DNA of 64,000 bases from Paraneptunicella aestuarii (GTDB lineage: Bacteria; Pseudomonadota; Gammaproteobacteria; Enterobacterales; Alteromonadaceae), in assembly GCF_019900845.1 (NCBI RefSeq), contig NZ_CP074570.1, positions 868,001-932,000 of the forward strand, given 5' to 3'. Under the pieces are notes generated by a model, which was given only the letters and a program-made list of their open reading frames with translations, was not told the origin of the DNA and searched no databases. This document shows positions 27,709 through 35,722 of this stretch, one piece after another; position 1 is the first letter of the stretch; each line of letters starts with the position of its first letter. Position numbers and translations under genes: made by a program.

Positions 27709-28437
27709 ATGAGCGACATCAAAATTCAAATGAAAAACATCTCCAAGGTCTTTGAAACAGAAGATATGGAAACTCATGCACTTAAAGATGTTAACCTGAC
27801 GATTTCAGCTGGTGACTATGTTTCCATTTCCGGCCCATCAGGGTGTGGTAAGTCCACTTTGTTATCTTTACTTGGATTGTTGGACATCCCTTCTAGTGGC
27901 GAGTATCTGATTGAAGGTGTCAATGTGGAGAACCTTTCACTGGATGAAGCTGCCGAGATCAGAAATAGCAAAATTGGTTTTATCTTTCAGTCTTTTAACC
28001 TGATTGATGAAATTTCCGTATTTGACAATGTTGCGTTACCTCTGCGTTATAGCAAGACTAAACTGAGTGTCTCTGAAATCAAGCAGCGTGTAGATAAGTG
28101 CCTGGAAATGGTAAACATGACTCATCGCAGCCAGCATAAGCCCAATCAATTGTCTGGTGGTCAACAACAACGCATTGCTATTGCCCGCGCATTGGTGGCA
28201 GAGCCCGCTATTTTGCTGGTTGATGAGGCAACCGGTAACCTGGATTCAAATACCGGTGACCAAATCATGGATGTGCTTGATGAGCTAAATCAAAATGGCA
28301 CCACTATTTGTATGGTTACACATGAATCACGATATGCAGACAGAGCCACTACTCAGCTTAAAATATTAGATGGTGTGATTTTGACTTCACCAGAGACAAC
28401 GAAAAGCCAAAAGTATGTTGAGGAATCTCTCTGCTAA
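27709..28437 (+). CDS. ABC transporter ATP-binding protein, MacB/LolD type
   Basis: 242 aa, one nucleotide-binding domain. Walker A GPSGCGKST (about 44-52), Q-loop FIFQSFNL, signature LSGGQQQRIAIARAL (about 147-161), Walker B ILLVDEATGNLD and H-loop VTHE are all intact. The GNLD ending and overall length are typical of the LolD/MacB/FtsE group, which work mechanically on periplasmic partners. Last gene of the sigma-54-driven export operon. Confidence 0.95.
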   Translation: MSDIKIQMKNISKVFETEDMETHALKDVNLTISAGDYVSISGPSGCGKSTLLSLLGLLDIPSSGEYLIEGVNVENLSLDEAAEIRNSKIGFIFQSFNLIDEISVFDNVALPLRYSKTKLSVSEIKQRVDKCLEMVNMTHRSQHKPNQLSGGQQQRIAIARALVAEPAILLVDEATGNLDSNTGDQIMDVLDELNQNGTTICMVTHESRYADRATTQLKILDGVILTSPETTKSQKYVEESLC

Positions 28438-28608
28438 TCTGGACAATCCTTTTTTATCTGAGTGTTAATTACCGTGGAACTGAGACTGGAAAAAGTGGAA
28501 TTTTTATCTCATTTGTCTTGGTTCCAGAGCTGATTTTTATGGCAGAGTATTATTCATATCGTTATTGCGACAAAGTCGCTTGATAGTCATGCCACCTCAC
28601 ATTCTATA

Positions 28609-28668
28609 CTCCTTCTTACGGCATCAAAGTGCCATGATTGAATTTGTAGAACAATCAAAATGGGAGAA
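28609..28668 (+). repeat. 60-bp extragenic repeat, copy 1
   Basis: Begins CTCCTTCTTA and ends AATGGGAGAA; 55 of 60 bases match the copy at 30916-30975 in the same orientation. It contains a small stem TGATTG/CAATCA. It lies in the 420-bp gap 28438-28857, which also holds the tRNA gene and a hairpin. Confidence 0.75.
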
Positions 28669-28723
28669 CATCAATACATCAGGTTAGTTAGCGGGTGTTA
28701 ATGATAAATTCTACACTATGTCA

Positions 28724-28798
28724 TGGCGTCCCCAGCAGGAATCGAACCTGCATCTAAGTCTTAGGAGGACCTTGTTTTATCCATTAAACTATGGGGAC
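28724..28798 (-). tRNA. tRNA-Arg (anticodon CCT)
   Basis: Reads on the minus strand from GTCCCCA (28798-28792) to TGGGGAC plus discriminator G and an encoded CCA (28724-28726). The 7-bp acceptor stem pairs perfectly. The anticodon arm AGGTC/GACTT has loop CTCCTAA, giving anticodon CCT. The T arm holds GGTTCGATTCC. 75 nt including CCA. It lies downstream of flgT on the same strand. Confidence 0.95.
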
Positions 28799-28810
28799 TT
28801 TTTGAGGAAT

Positions 28811-28841
28811 AGCCTCATGCCTTTATTGTAAACATGAGGCT
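28811..28841 (-). terminator. Hairpin after flgT
   Basis: AGCCTCATG / CATGAGGCT, a perfect 9-bp stem with a 13-base loop, 17 bp past the flgT stop on the minus strand and just before the tRNA. Only a weak T-poor tail follows, so termination is tentative. Confidence 0.45.
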
Positions 28842-28857
28842 GTGTATAAGAAAAGTG

Positions 28858-30018
28858 CTACTGCCTGACCACGAAGTCGTTTGGTTGAATATTTGCCAAA
28901 GGCATGCCGTTATTAGGACGTAATACGGATGAATTGTGGTAGACCTTGGCGACCACCATAGTGACAGGGTGGATGTCGTACTGGTAATGAGGTTCGCCGG
29001 TTGGGGTGAAGAACTGACGCATTTGGAAGATCTTTAATTCATCCCCCTGTTTTACGCCTTGCGATGAACCAATATTGGCTGCGACCTGATTGTTTCTTAC
29101 TTCTATGATTCGACCATAGGCGGGTATACAACTGACGGTTTCATCGACTTCCTGAGCGATGTCTTGCAATATTTGTTTTACGCCGTTACCAAAGGCGGAA
29201 TCCCATAATTTACCGCTACGAACGTCAACCGATTCAAAACGGTCGAATGTCCATTCAACTCGGTTTCTAAATATCTTGTCCATGAGTAATTCGCCAGTGG
29301 AGCCGTCGATAAGCTTCATGTGAAAAGCGATATTGCGGGTAGGGGATTTGCTGTTCCAAAACGTCAAATAATCGCTGTAGGATTCTTCTGCTTCCTCTAT
29401 GCTCAGATTTTTGACACTACCAAGTAATACAAATTGCCCTCCATTTTTGCGAGCGATATCCATGGCTCGGTGTTGAACTTGTTGTTCATGAGGGGAGAAG
29501 TAGAAGGATTCGACTTTGGTGATCCCGGCGTATCGGGAATACATATCAAACTCTTCTTTTAATAAACCAGCAATGGGTTGGCCGATGTCGAAAATGTTGC
29601 CAAAAGCGGCTTGTTGACGGTTTTCGAGCGGAAACCAGGTGGTAATAACACTTTTCTTATAATCTGAGGATTTGCATTGAGTGTCCTGAGGAAAAATGTC
29701 AGCTCGGATAGTGACTGTGACATAGTCATCTTCTATCAGTTCATTAACCAATTCGATGCTGCTGACTTCACCACTGGCACGCACTTCAAAGCGGTCATCT
29801 TTGAGTAAGCCGTGTGCCATGGTTTGCACACTACGCACAGAGGCTCCTGAAAAAAGTAGTGCCTGTTGAATGGCTTCTTGCGTGGCACGCTGCCTGGCCA
29901 TTTCTTTGTTATTGTTATGGATGGCGGCTTGGCCGGTCGCCTCAAACCAAATAGCGGAGCTGCTAAAGCTTAGCGATGACAGACTCAATAATAACCAGAA
30001 CTTAATCAGTTTATTCAT
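28858..30018 (-). CDS. flgT: Flagellar assembly protein FlgT (H-ring)
   Basis: 386 aa with a Sec signal peptide (cleavage after about residue 22, SSSA). The mature start IWFEATGQAAI and the following helix rich in A, R and Q are typical of FlgT. A middle domain (about 110-290) and a C-terminal domain with GRIIEVRNNQVAANIGSSQGVKQGDEL (split here: GRIIEVRNNQ, then SSQGVKQGDEL) follow. In Vibrio, FlgT builds the H ring around the LP ring and supports assembly of the sodium-driven motor. It is transcribed divergently from flgP, with sigma-54-type sequences facing both ways between them. Confidence 0.9.
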   Translation of the reverse strand: MNKLIKFWLLLSLSSLSFSSSAIWFEATGQAAIHNNNKEMARQRATQEAIQQALLFSGASVRSVQTMAHGLLKDDRFEVRASGEVSSIELVNELIEDDYVTVTIRADIFPQDTQCKSSDYKKSVITTWFPLENRQQAAFGNIFDIGQPIAGLLKEEFDMYSRYAGITKVESFYFSPHEQQVQHRAMDIARKNGGQFVLLGSVKNLSIEEAEESYSDYLTFWNSKSPTRNIAFHMKLIDGSTGELLMDKIFRNRVEWTFDRFESVDVRSGKLWDSAFGNGVKQILQDIAQEVDETVSCIPAYGRIIEVRNNQVAANIGSSQGVKQGDELKIFQMRQFFTPTGEPHYQYDIHPVTMVVAKVYHNSSVLRPNNGMPLANIQPNDFVVRQ

Positions 30019-30132
30019 AACGTTACCATTTCAATAATTTCACCGTCATGGCACTCATCGTGCTTAATTAATAACTTGATGTATCAATTTATGACGCTTA
30101 TTAACCGATGTTGGTTAGCATGATGGGGAGTA

Positions 30133-30148
30133 AGCATTTTTCATACCG
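30133..30148 (-). promoter_or_regulatory. Possible sigma-54 promoter for flgT
   Basis: On the minus strand CGGTATGAAAAATGCT has GG, a 10-base spacer and GC, about 115 bp upstream of flgT. The flanking bases match the consensus poorly, so this is weaker than the other sigma-54 sites in the window. Confidence 0.4.
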
Positions 30149-30201
30149 AAATGACAAAGATTCAGAAAAAATATTAAATTTATGGTAATGCTTGTCTTTT
30201 T

Positions 30202-30217
30202 AGGCATGGGTATTGCT
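30202..30217 (+). promoter_or_regulatory. Sigma-54 promoter for flgP
   Basis: AGGCATGGGTATTGCT has GG (30203-30204), a 10-base spacer and GC (30215-30216), with TTGC in the -12 element. Initiation near 30228 leaves a leader of about 105 nt. Sigma-54 control of flgP is known in Vibrio. Confidence 0.7.
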
Positions 30218-30333
30218 TGGCTAAAGAAAATTGAGTTGGTGCAGATGATATAAGTGTCGGCTCATTGACGTTTACATTTAGCGGCTGTTTAGAACAAGTG
30301 GTAGTCGCTGTCTGAGCTAAATAGAGGTGCATT

Positions 30334-30792
30334 ATGAATGCCAAGGTGTGTTTATTGGTTGGATTACTCGGTTTGAGCGGGTGTTCGACGGTTTTTGATA
30401 AGCAGGTGGAATGGGAATACGTTGAACCCGAATCATATCCTGTGCTCACTGCAGTTGGATATGCCCCTGTTTCAGCTCAACCTGGCGAAAGCGACTCTAT
30501 AAAGATGTTGATGGCAATCAAAGCGTCAAAGCTTGATGCCTATCGAGAGTTAACTGAGCAAGTGTATGGCCAAAAGATTGGCGGCAATCAATCGTTAGCT
30601 AACTTGGTAATGACAGATACGAATTTGAAATCCACTGTGCAAGGCATTATTCGTGGGGCAGAAGTGGTGAAAACCTATCCCGTTGGTGAGGACACCTATG
30701 CAACGGAATTAAGCCTGGATTTTAGAAAGGTATACGACATTTACATTTCAACGTCTCGTCCAAGACGCATTAAGGACGTGACTTACTTCTAA
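30334..30792 (+). CDS. flgP: Flagellar lipoprotein FlgP (LPP20 family)
   Basis: 152 aa outer-membrane lipoprotein. The N terminus is a lipoprotein signal with lipobox LSGC (Cys about 17). The body contains the LPP20-type segment MLMAIKASKLDAYRELTEQVYG and the end RKVYDIY typical of FlgP. It forms a ring or disk at the base of polar flagella in Vibrio and relatives. ATG follows AGAGGT. In Vibrio flgO normally precedes flgP; none is seen here. A strong terminator follows 66 bp downstream. Confidence 0.88.
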   Translation: MNAKVCLLVGLLGLSGCSTVFDKQVEWEYVEPESYPVLTAVGYAPVSAQPGESDSIKMLMAIKASKLDAYRELTEQVYGQKIGGNQSLANLVMTDTNLKSTVQGIIRGAEVVKTYPVGEDTYATELSLDFRKVYDIYISTSRPRRIKDVTYF

Positions 30793-30858
30793 TCGTTTTG
30801 AAAAGCAGATTAGTCCGATTTTGGTATTTGGTTTTCGTTAAAACCTTCCTTCAGCGTT

Positions 30859-30892
30859 CCCCACCAGTACATTGTACGGTGGGGCTTTTTTT
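30859..30892 (+). terminator. Rho-independent terminator after flgP
   Basis: CCCCACC-A-GTAC-ATT-GTAC-GGTGGGG: a long GC-rich stem (30859-30884) followed by seven T (30886-30892). Confidence 0.92.
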
Positions 30893-30915
30893 ATCTAAAC
30901 AAATATGATGGTCTT

Positions 30916-30975
30916 CTCCTTCTTATGGTATCAAAGAGCCATGATTAAATTTGTAGAAGAATCAAAATGGGAGAA
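30916..30975 (+). repeat. 60-bp extragenic repeat, copy 2
   Basis: Second copy of the element at 28609-28668 (five mismatches), same orientation. This copy is bounded by the inverted ends TCTTCTCC (30912-30919) and GGAGAAGA (30970-30977). It lies in the 340-bp gap between the convergent flgP and flgN genes; apart from the terminator I see nothing else there. Confidence 0.75.
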
Positions 30976-31132
30976 GAGATCAAATCAGCTTATTTAAGCA
31001 AGACAGGGCTAATTCGTATTAATCTCTTGATTCGTATTAGGCGATTGGTTCGTATGAACTGGATAGCTAGGAAGTATTCTATATTAGATGTAGAGAAGAA
31101 AATGAAAAGGGAGATGAAAAAGGAAAGATAAA

Positions 31133-31549
31133 CTAGGCTTTAATGCCTTTTAGCGCGGTACCACCTTGAGCGCGACCGCTTTTATCGTAGGTCATTGACT
31201 CACGATTACGCGCTTCAATAAGCACTTTACGCAGGTGCTCTAGTCGAAGCTGGCCTTGTTCAACGGCTTTAGAATTCACTTCTGTGCTGTATTTACAATC
31301 TTCCAGCAAAGACTTGGCTTGCTCAAAAAGAGCCGACACTTCATCTGACTGAGGTTTGTTCGGATCATACAATTCTGAAATACGTTGATCCTGCTCTTGA
31401 ATTTCGTTTAACACTTTTTGTTTTTGTTCAACCAAATTCAATAGCGCCTCAGCATCACGAGTGCTGATTAATTGAAGCTCACTATCAAGCAACATTTTTA
31501 GCTTTGAAAGCAAAGCTATTTGTTGTGTGATGACTTCAGTTAATGACAT
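31133..31549 (-). CDS. flgN: Flagellar export chaperone FlgN
   Basis: 138 aa, mostly helical, cytosolic. The pattern LLNLVEQKQKVLNEIQEQDQ, a run of alternating leucine and charged residues in the first half, and the basic C-terminal tail (MTYDKSGRAQGG) fit FlgN, the chaperone for the hook-filament junction proteins FlgK and FlgL. It follows flgM with a 23-bp gap, the normal flgMN order, and is presumably served by the sigma-28 promoter upstream of flgM. Confidence 0.85.
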   Translation of the reverse strand: MSLTEVITQQIALLSKLKMLLDSELQLISTRDAEALLNLVEQKQKVLNEIQEQDQRISELYDPNKPQSDEVSALFEQAKSLLEDCKYSTEVNSKAVEQGQLRLEHLRKVLIEARNRESMTYDKSGRAQGGTALKGIKA

Positions 31550-31572
31550 TCAGGATACTGCTCTTAACGTTA

Positions 31573-31908
31573 TTAGTTCTTAGACAGCCCGAACATGTCG
31601 GCTTCCAGTTTCGCAATTTTCTGTGCAAGTGCTTCAGGATTAATGCGGTATTCCCCGCTTTGGATAGCCTTTTTCAGCTTATCCACTTTTTCCTGATTCA
31701 CTGGTGCGTCAGTGCCTTTCTTCTGTACCTGAGTCATCTGCTGGGCAGACTGAGTCAATGACACAGAATCTTGTCTAGGTGCTGCAACGGCATTAGCTTG
31801 TGCTTTTTGGGCACTTGCTGCCTGATTTTGAGCCTGCTGCTGTTGATTGAGTTTCTGACTCTCCAACTGAGGCTTGTGATTTGTGTTGCCTACATTATTG
31901 ATAGCCAT
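31573..31908 (-). CDS. flgM: Anti-sigma-28 factor FlgM
   Basis: 111 aa. The Q- and A-rich N-terminal half looks disordered. The C-terminal half carries the conserved sigma-28-binding segment (VDKLKKAIQSGEYRINPEAL, then AQKIAKLE). FlgM holds sigma-28 (FliA) inactive until the hook is complete and FlgM itself is exported. Its own promoter at 31944-31970 is a good sigma-28 site, giving the usual feedback loop. Order flgA-flgM-flgN on the minus strand. Confidence 0.93.
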   Translation of the reverse strand: MAINNVGNTNHKPQLESQKLNQQQQAQNQAASAQKAQANAVAAPRQDSVSLTQSAQQMTQVQKKGTDAPVNQEKVDKLKKAIQSGEYRINPEALAQKIAKLEADMFGLSKN

Positions 31909-31943
31909 AACTATTTTCCACTACTTTGATTACCTCAGCCTTT

Positions 31944-31970
31944 GTATCGGCATAACTCTAATTAACTTTA
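31944..31970 (-). promoter_or_regulatory. Sigma-28 (FliA) promoter for flgM
   Basis: On the minus strand TAAAGTTA, 11 bases, GCCGATAC: seven of eight bases of each consensus half (TAAAGTTT, GCCGATAA) with exact spacing. It lies 36-62 bp upstream of the flgM ATG. Confidence 0.88.
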
Positions 31971-32078
31971 GGGTTTTTACAATATTTAAAGGTGTCGGCA
32001 ATAGATTGCCCCGGAATGCCGCAAGCCCTTGTACATTTGCTTTTACATTACTGCTAACCAGCATTCTAGCAGACTTCA

Positions 32079-32789
32079 CTAGATATGCACCTGTACCTGA
32101 TTAACGCTGACTACTTTCGCGTCAATAACCTTCTTGGAGCGGCGGTTCTTAACGAGGATTGTATCACCAATATTGCCATCTTGTTCAGCTATTCCGGAAG
32201 TTTTTATTTTCATACCTGATACTTCCGCCATAATAACAATAGAGTCCCCTTTGCAAACAAAGCACAGCATGTTTGGAGTGATCGGTTGATTTGGCCGACT
32301 GCGTCGTTTCAAGCGCGCGCCAATCAAGGATTCTACACTAGTGTAGGTACTTCCCCGCAAGCGCTTCTTATCAACCTGTACAACATCTAAATCATCGGCT
32401 GTTAACACACTTCCTGGAGATAATGCGGTATTAGGAACTACCACAGGTTGAACTTCGTTAACATTAACTACTGTATAAATGAACCAATTGTTACTTGGAC
32501 AACTTACTTTTACAGTGACATTGCTTTGCATGAGTGTGCCTGAGCTATTAGAAACCTCTAATGGTAATGGACACACTGGAATATTTAACCTGGGATCGAT
32601 GCTATTAGCTTCAACGGTAATAATTGAGTCATCCGTTTGGGGAATATTGTTGCGAACAAAGGATTCTGCAGCCTCAACAACAAGTTGATGCGAAGGATTT
32701 TCTTGTGCAACACTGTGACCTTGAACCGCTAACGCAAGACCGAGTAAGGAATATTTTAATATTTTCATCATCTCAGGTATATTTTTCAT
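32079..32789 (-). CDS. flgA: Flagellar P-ring assembly chaperone FlgA
   Basis: 236 aa with a Sec signal peptide (ALAVQGHSVA before QENP). The C-terminal SAF-type region (NTALSPGSVLTADDLDVVQ, then LIGARLKRRSRPNQPI) is typical of FlgA, the periplasmic chaperone for FlgI polymerisation. Two in-frame ATGs (32789 and 32768) precede the signal; the upstream one is used here, though the inner one gives a more normal signal peptide length. It is divergent from cheV, as in Vibrio. No convincing flagellar promoter was found in the gap. Confidence 0.92.
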   Translation of the reverse strand: MKNIPEMMKILKYSLLGLALAVQGHSVAQENPSHQLVVEAAESFVRNNIPQTDDSIITVEANSIDPRLNIPVCPLPLEVSNSSGTLMQSNVTVKVSCPSNNWFIYTVVNVNEVQPVVVPNTALSPGSVLTADDLDVVQVDKKRLRGSTYTSVESLIGARLKRRSRPNQPITPNMLCFVCKGDSIVIMAEVSGMKIKTSGIAEQDGNIGDTILVKNRRSKKVIDAKVVSVNQVQVHI

Positions 32790-32949
32790 GTTCGTTTGTC
32801 TTCAAGTTGGCTATGCTTTTGTATAAGGCAACTTACGAAATATTGATAACGTCAATATTCAGGCAGTATGCAAAACTTTATTCACCAACAAAGGCTATTA
32901 AAGTTTTGTTTGCAAGTTTTGCGCCTGTTTGACTCGAATCGAGGAATTT

Positions 32950-33873
32950 ATGGCTGGAATATTAGACTCAGTAAATCAACGCACCCAATTGGTAGGCCAA
33001 AACCGACTTGAATTATTGCTATTCAAGCTACAAGGCAAACAGCGCTATGGAATCAATGTATTCAAGGTGCGAGAAGTATTGCAGTGTCCACAGTTAACCA
33101 GCATTCCCAAATCAAATTCATTGATTCGTGGTGTTGCGCATATTCGTGGACAAACCATTTCTGTTATCGATATGAGCCTGGCAACAGGGGGAAGAGCGAT
33201 ACAGGATATTAGTAACGCATTTATTGTTATTGCTGAATACAACAGAACGGTTCAAGGATTTTTGGTTTCATCGGTTGAACGTATCATTAATATCAACTGG
33301 GAATCCATAATGCCTCCACCGGAAGGTACGGGGAAGGCTAGTTATCTAACGGCAGTGACAGAAGTTGATAAAGAACTTATCGAAATTCTGGATGTTGAAA
33401 AAATTCTGAATGAAATCTCTCCAGCTAACGCTGAAGTGAGTCAAAAGTTTGCTGAAAATATCCATGTAGAAAACCCTCGCGGTAAGATCATCTTTATTGC
33501 AGACGATTCATCTGTTGCCCGTAGCCAGGTTAAAAAGGCATTGTCTAGCTTGGGTATGGATATTGAGATGGCTAAAGATGGAAGGGAAGCGTTGGTCAGA
33601 TTAAAAGAGATCGCATCTGAAACTGGAGATATAACAGATAAAGTTGCTGTTTTGGTTTCAGATATTGAAATGCCAGAGATGGATGGTTACACCTTAACCG
33701 CTGAAATTAAAAGTACGCCTGAGTTAGCTAAACTTCATGTAATATTGCATACGTCGTTGAGTGGCGTCTTCAATCAGGCAATGGTTCAAAAGGTCGGTGC
33801 AGACGACTTTATTGCTAAATTTCACCCCGATGAATTGGCTGCATCAGTTCAAAAGTGGATGGATGCTAGCTAA
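32950..33873 (+). CDS. cheV: Chemotaxis coupling protein CheV
   Basis: 307 aa: an N-terminal CheW-like domain (about 15-155; GINVFKVREVLQCP, IRGQTISVIDM) and a C-terminal receiver (about 175-305; FIADDSSVAR, phospho-Asp in LVSDIEMPEMDG). CheV couples chemoreceptors to CheA in a phosphorylation-tunable way. Start at ATG 32950: GAGGA lies just before it and MAGILDSVNQRTQLVGQNRL is the usual CheV beginning. The frame extends to a TTG at 32929, which has no ribosome-binding site and is rejected. Confidence 0.95.
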   Translation: MAGILDSVNQRTQLVGQNRLELLLFKLQGKQRYGINVFKVREVLQCPQLTSIPKSNSLIRGVAHIRGQTISVIDMSLATGGRAIQDISNAFIVIAEYNRTVQGFLVSSVERIININWESIMPPPEGTGKASYLTAVTEVDKELIEILDVEKILNEISPANAEVSQKFAENIHVENPRGKIIFIADDSSVARSQVKKALSSLGMDIEMAKDGREALVRLKEIASETGDITDKVAVLVSDIEMPEMDGYTLTAEIKSTPELAKLHVILHTSLSGVFNQAMVQKVGADDFIAKFHPDELAASVQKWMDAS

Positions 33874-33930
33874 TACGTCTATGCTTTAGGCTGTTAGGAA
33901 TTCGTTTTCGCTCATATGAGTTGTAAGTTT

Positions 33931-33954
33931 GTAAGCACCTGTCCGGGTGCTTAC
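33931..33954 (+). other. Stem-loop between cheV and cheR
   Basis: GTAAGCACC / GGGTGCTTAC with a short loop. No T-run follows, so it may be an attenuator or mRNA-stability element rather than a full terminator. Confidence 0.5.
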
Positions 33955-34023
33955 CCTGTCTATTTGTTGAAAGCGGTGTGTTCTTCGCTGTTGGCATTAA
34001 GCTTTTTATAGGAATCTTACGTA

Positions 34024-34854
34024 GTGCCAGATAAACAGATTTGTGATGGCGATTATGTGCGCTTTAGAGATTTTCTGGAGCGACGCTGTGGTATTGTGCT
34101 TGGAGAAAACAAGCAGTATTTGGTGCGCAGTCGTCTTTCACCATTAATGCGTAAGCATGGTTATATCAACCTTTCTGATGTCGTTGATGAAGTGGTCAAT
34201 GAAAAATGCAAAGGATTGGTTGATGAAGTGGTTGATGCGATGACCACGAACGAAACCCTATGGTTTCGTGATAGTTACCCTTTTCAGCTCTTAGCCGAAG
34301 AAATCTTTCCAAAGTTTAAGGATCGCAAACAGCCTCTGAAAATTTGGAGCGCCGCTTGTTCTTCCGGACAGGAACCCTATTCTCTGGCAATGACAGTGTT
34401 GGAATTTCAGCGTCGTTATCCAAGTGCCTTTCCTGGCGGAGTACAAATTTTGGGAACCGATATTTCATCTGAGATGCTGAATAGATGTAAAGAAGGTGCC
34501 TATGATAGCCTGTCATTGTCTCGTGGCTTATCAGAAGAACGTAAGCGTCAGTTTTTTGACTCGGTGGGTGACGGGGTGTTGGCGGTGAAAAGCGAACTCA
34601 AGCGTATGGTGAGTTTTCGTTCGTTGAATTTGCTGGATCCTATTTCATCCCTTGGGCGTTTTGATATCGTGTTTTGCCGTAATGTGTTGATTTATTTTTC
34701 ATCAGAAATGAAATCAACAATATTGTCTCGTATCGCCTCGACACTAAACCACGAAGGGGCTTTATTTCTTGGCGCTTCTGAATCTATGTCTGGGTTGTCA
34801 AACGACTTCAATTTAATACGTTGCCCGCCTGGATTGTATTACTCCAAGAAGTAG
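34024..34854 (+). CDS. cheR: Chemotaxis protein methyltransferase CheR
   Basis: 276 aa. The N-terminal helical domain (FRDFLERRCGIVLGENKQYL) and the methyltransferase domain with SAM-binding WSAACSSGQEPYSLAM (about 104-119), LGTDISSEML and FCRNVLIYF are all present. CheR methylates chemoreceptor glutamates using S-adenosylmethionine. The start is GTG at 34024, with AGGA about 10 bases upstream. It follows cheV after 150 bp, a common pair beside flgA in polar flagellar systems. A strong terminator follows. Confidence 0.95.
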   Translation: MPDKQICDGDYVRFRDFLERRCGIVLGENKQYLVRSRLSPLMRKHGYINLSDVVDEVVNEKCKGLVDEVVDAMTTNETLWFRDSYPFQLLAEEIFPKFKDRKQPLKIWSAACSSGQEPYSLAMTVLEFQRRYPSAFPGGVQILGTDISSEMLNRCKEGAYDSLSLSRGLSEERKRQFFDSVGDGVLAVKSELKRMVSFRSLNLLDPISSLGRFDIVFCRNVLIYFSSEMKSTILSRIASTLNHEGALFLGASESMSGLSNDFNLIRCPPGLYYSKK

Positions 34855-34866
34855 TTTTGTGTATTG

Positions 34867-34893
34867 AAAAGGAGAGTATCACTCTCCTTTTTT
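34867..34893 (+). terminator. Rho-independent terminator after cheR
   Basis: AAAAGGAGAGT-ATC-ACTCTCCTTTT, an 11-bp perfect stem with the T-run continuing to 34893. Confidence 0.88.
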
Positions 34894-35002
34894 AAAGCGC
34901 CAATTTAGCGTTTTTGTTGTTAGTTCATTTCTCTTTTAAGCCTTTATTTATAAGGCTTTCAATATAAATACTATCCTTTTTTTTGTTTTGCTATCCCATT
35001 CT

Positions 35003-35018
35003 TGGCATCAAGTTTGCT
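35003..35018 (+). promoter_or_regulatory. Sigma-54 promoter of the flgBCDE operon
   Basis: TGGCATCAAGTTTGCT: GG (35004-35005), a 10-base spacer, GC (35016-35017), close to full consensus. Start near 35028, about 117 bp before flgB. Fits FlrC/sigma-54 control of rod and hook genes in polar flagella. Confidence 0.85.
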
Positions 35019-35144
35019 TTGATCCGACAAAGTCACAACAAAGCCAGATTCTGGCATTAACTGAATAAATTTTTGACGCTTTAGTTTTAAACATACTGCG
35101 GTTTCAAAAATTTCGTTTTAGATATTTCAAAGGGGAGTAAAGCA

Positions 35145-35549
35145 ATGGCGATTAGTTTAGATAGGCTGACTGCTTTTCATCAACGGGCTGTTAACGTGCG
35201 TAATGACCGCATGGAGGTTATTGCTGGAAACCTCGCTAATGCCAATACTCCCGGATACAAAGCGCGAGATATTAATTTTCAGGAAGCAATGAGGAGTGCA
35301 ACTTATGGGCAGCAGCACAACCTGACCAGAACAAACGAAAAACACTTGTCTGCTAGCAGCAGTGCGCTTCCTCGCGAAATTCAGTTTAGAGAAACGAATC
35401 AACCTGATACAGGTGATGGCAATAACGTAGAAGTTCAAAAAGAAAGAAATATGTTTTTGGACAACGGCCTGCGTTACCAAGCCAGCTTGCAGTTTCTTGA
35501 TGGCAAATTTAAAGGTTTTAAGAAGGCTCTCACTGGCGGTCAGTCATAA
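35145..35549 (+). CDS. flgB: Flagellar proximal rod protein FlgB
   Basis: 134 aa. It contains the rod-protein N-terminal motif AGNLANANTPGYKARDINF (about 29-47) and a C-terminal helix (RYQASLQFLDGKFKGFKKAL) that packs in the rod core. There is no signal peptide; it is exported by the flagellar type III apparatus. First gene after the sigma-54 promoter at 35003; ATG follows GGGGAG. The gap to flgC is unusually long (173 bp). Confidence 0.95.
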   Translation: MAISLDRLTAFHQRAVNVRNDRMEVIAGNLANANTPGYKARDINFQEAMRSATYGQQHNLTRTNEKHLSASSSALPREIQFRETNQPDTGDGNNVEVQKERNMFLDNGLRYQASLQFLDGKFKGFKKALTGGQS

Positions 35550-35624
35550 GCGAGTAAGTCTTTTTGAACGGTATTTTTTGTATTGGTACGGAGTTTGCTT
35601 TCTCCAATAAAAAAGCATCATAAG

Positions 35625-35639
35625 CGGCAATCATTGCCG
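35625..35639. repeat. Palindrome in the flgB-flgC gap
   Basis: CGGCAAT-C-ATTGCCG, a perfect 7-bp inverted repeat in a 173-bp intergenic stretch that is normally only a few bases in this operon. A second imperfect piece, TGCCAATGATGG, follows at about 35650. Too tight to fold as a simple hairpin without opening its centre. Confidence 0.45.
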
Positions 35640-35722
35640 AGCTGGTACTGCCAATGATGGTGGGTATCGAAGAGTTTTTTGACTTTGCCTTAGGCAAATA
35701 ATGTAGGTGGAGGGCACTAATC

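Noticed and set aside
28724..28798. tRNA-Arg as an integration site for the peptide cluster
   Set aside because: No integrase gene and no duplicated tRNA 3' end were found in the window.
32929..32949. Upstream TTG start for CheV
   Set aside because: No ribosome-binding site there; the ATG at 32950 has GAGGA before it and matches the family's N terminus.
32800..32949. Flagellar promoters for flgA or cheV
   Set aside because: Partial TAAAG and GATAA pieces exist, but none has the right partner at the right spacing on either strand.
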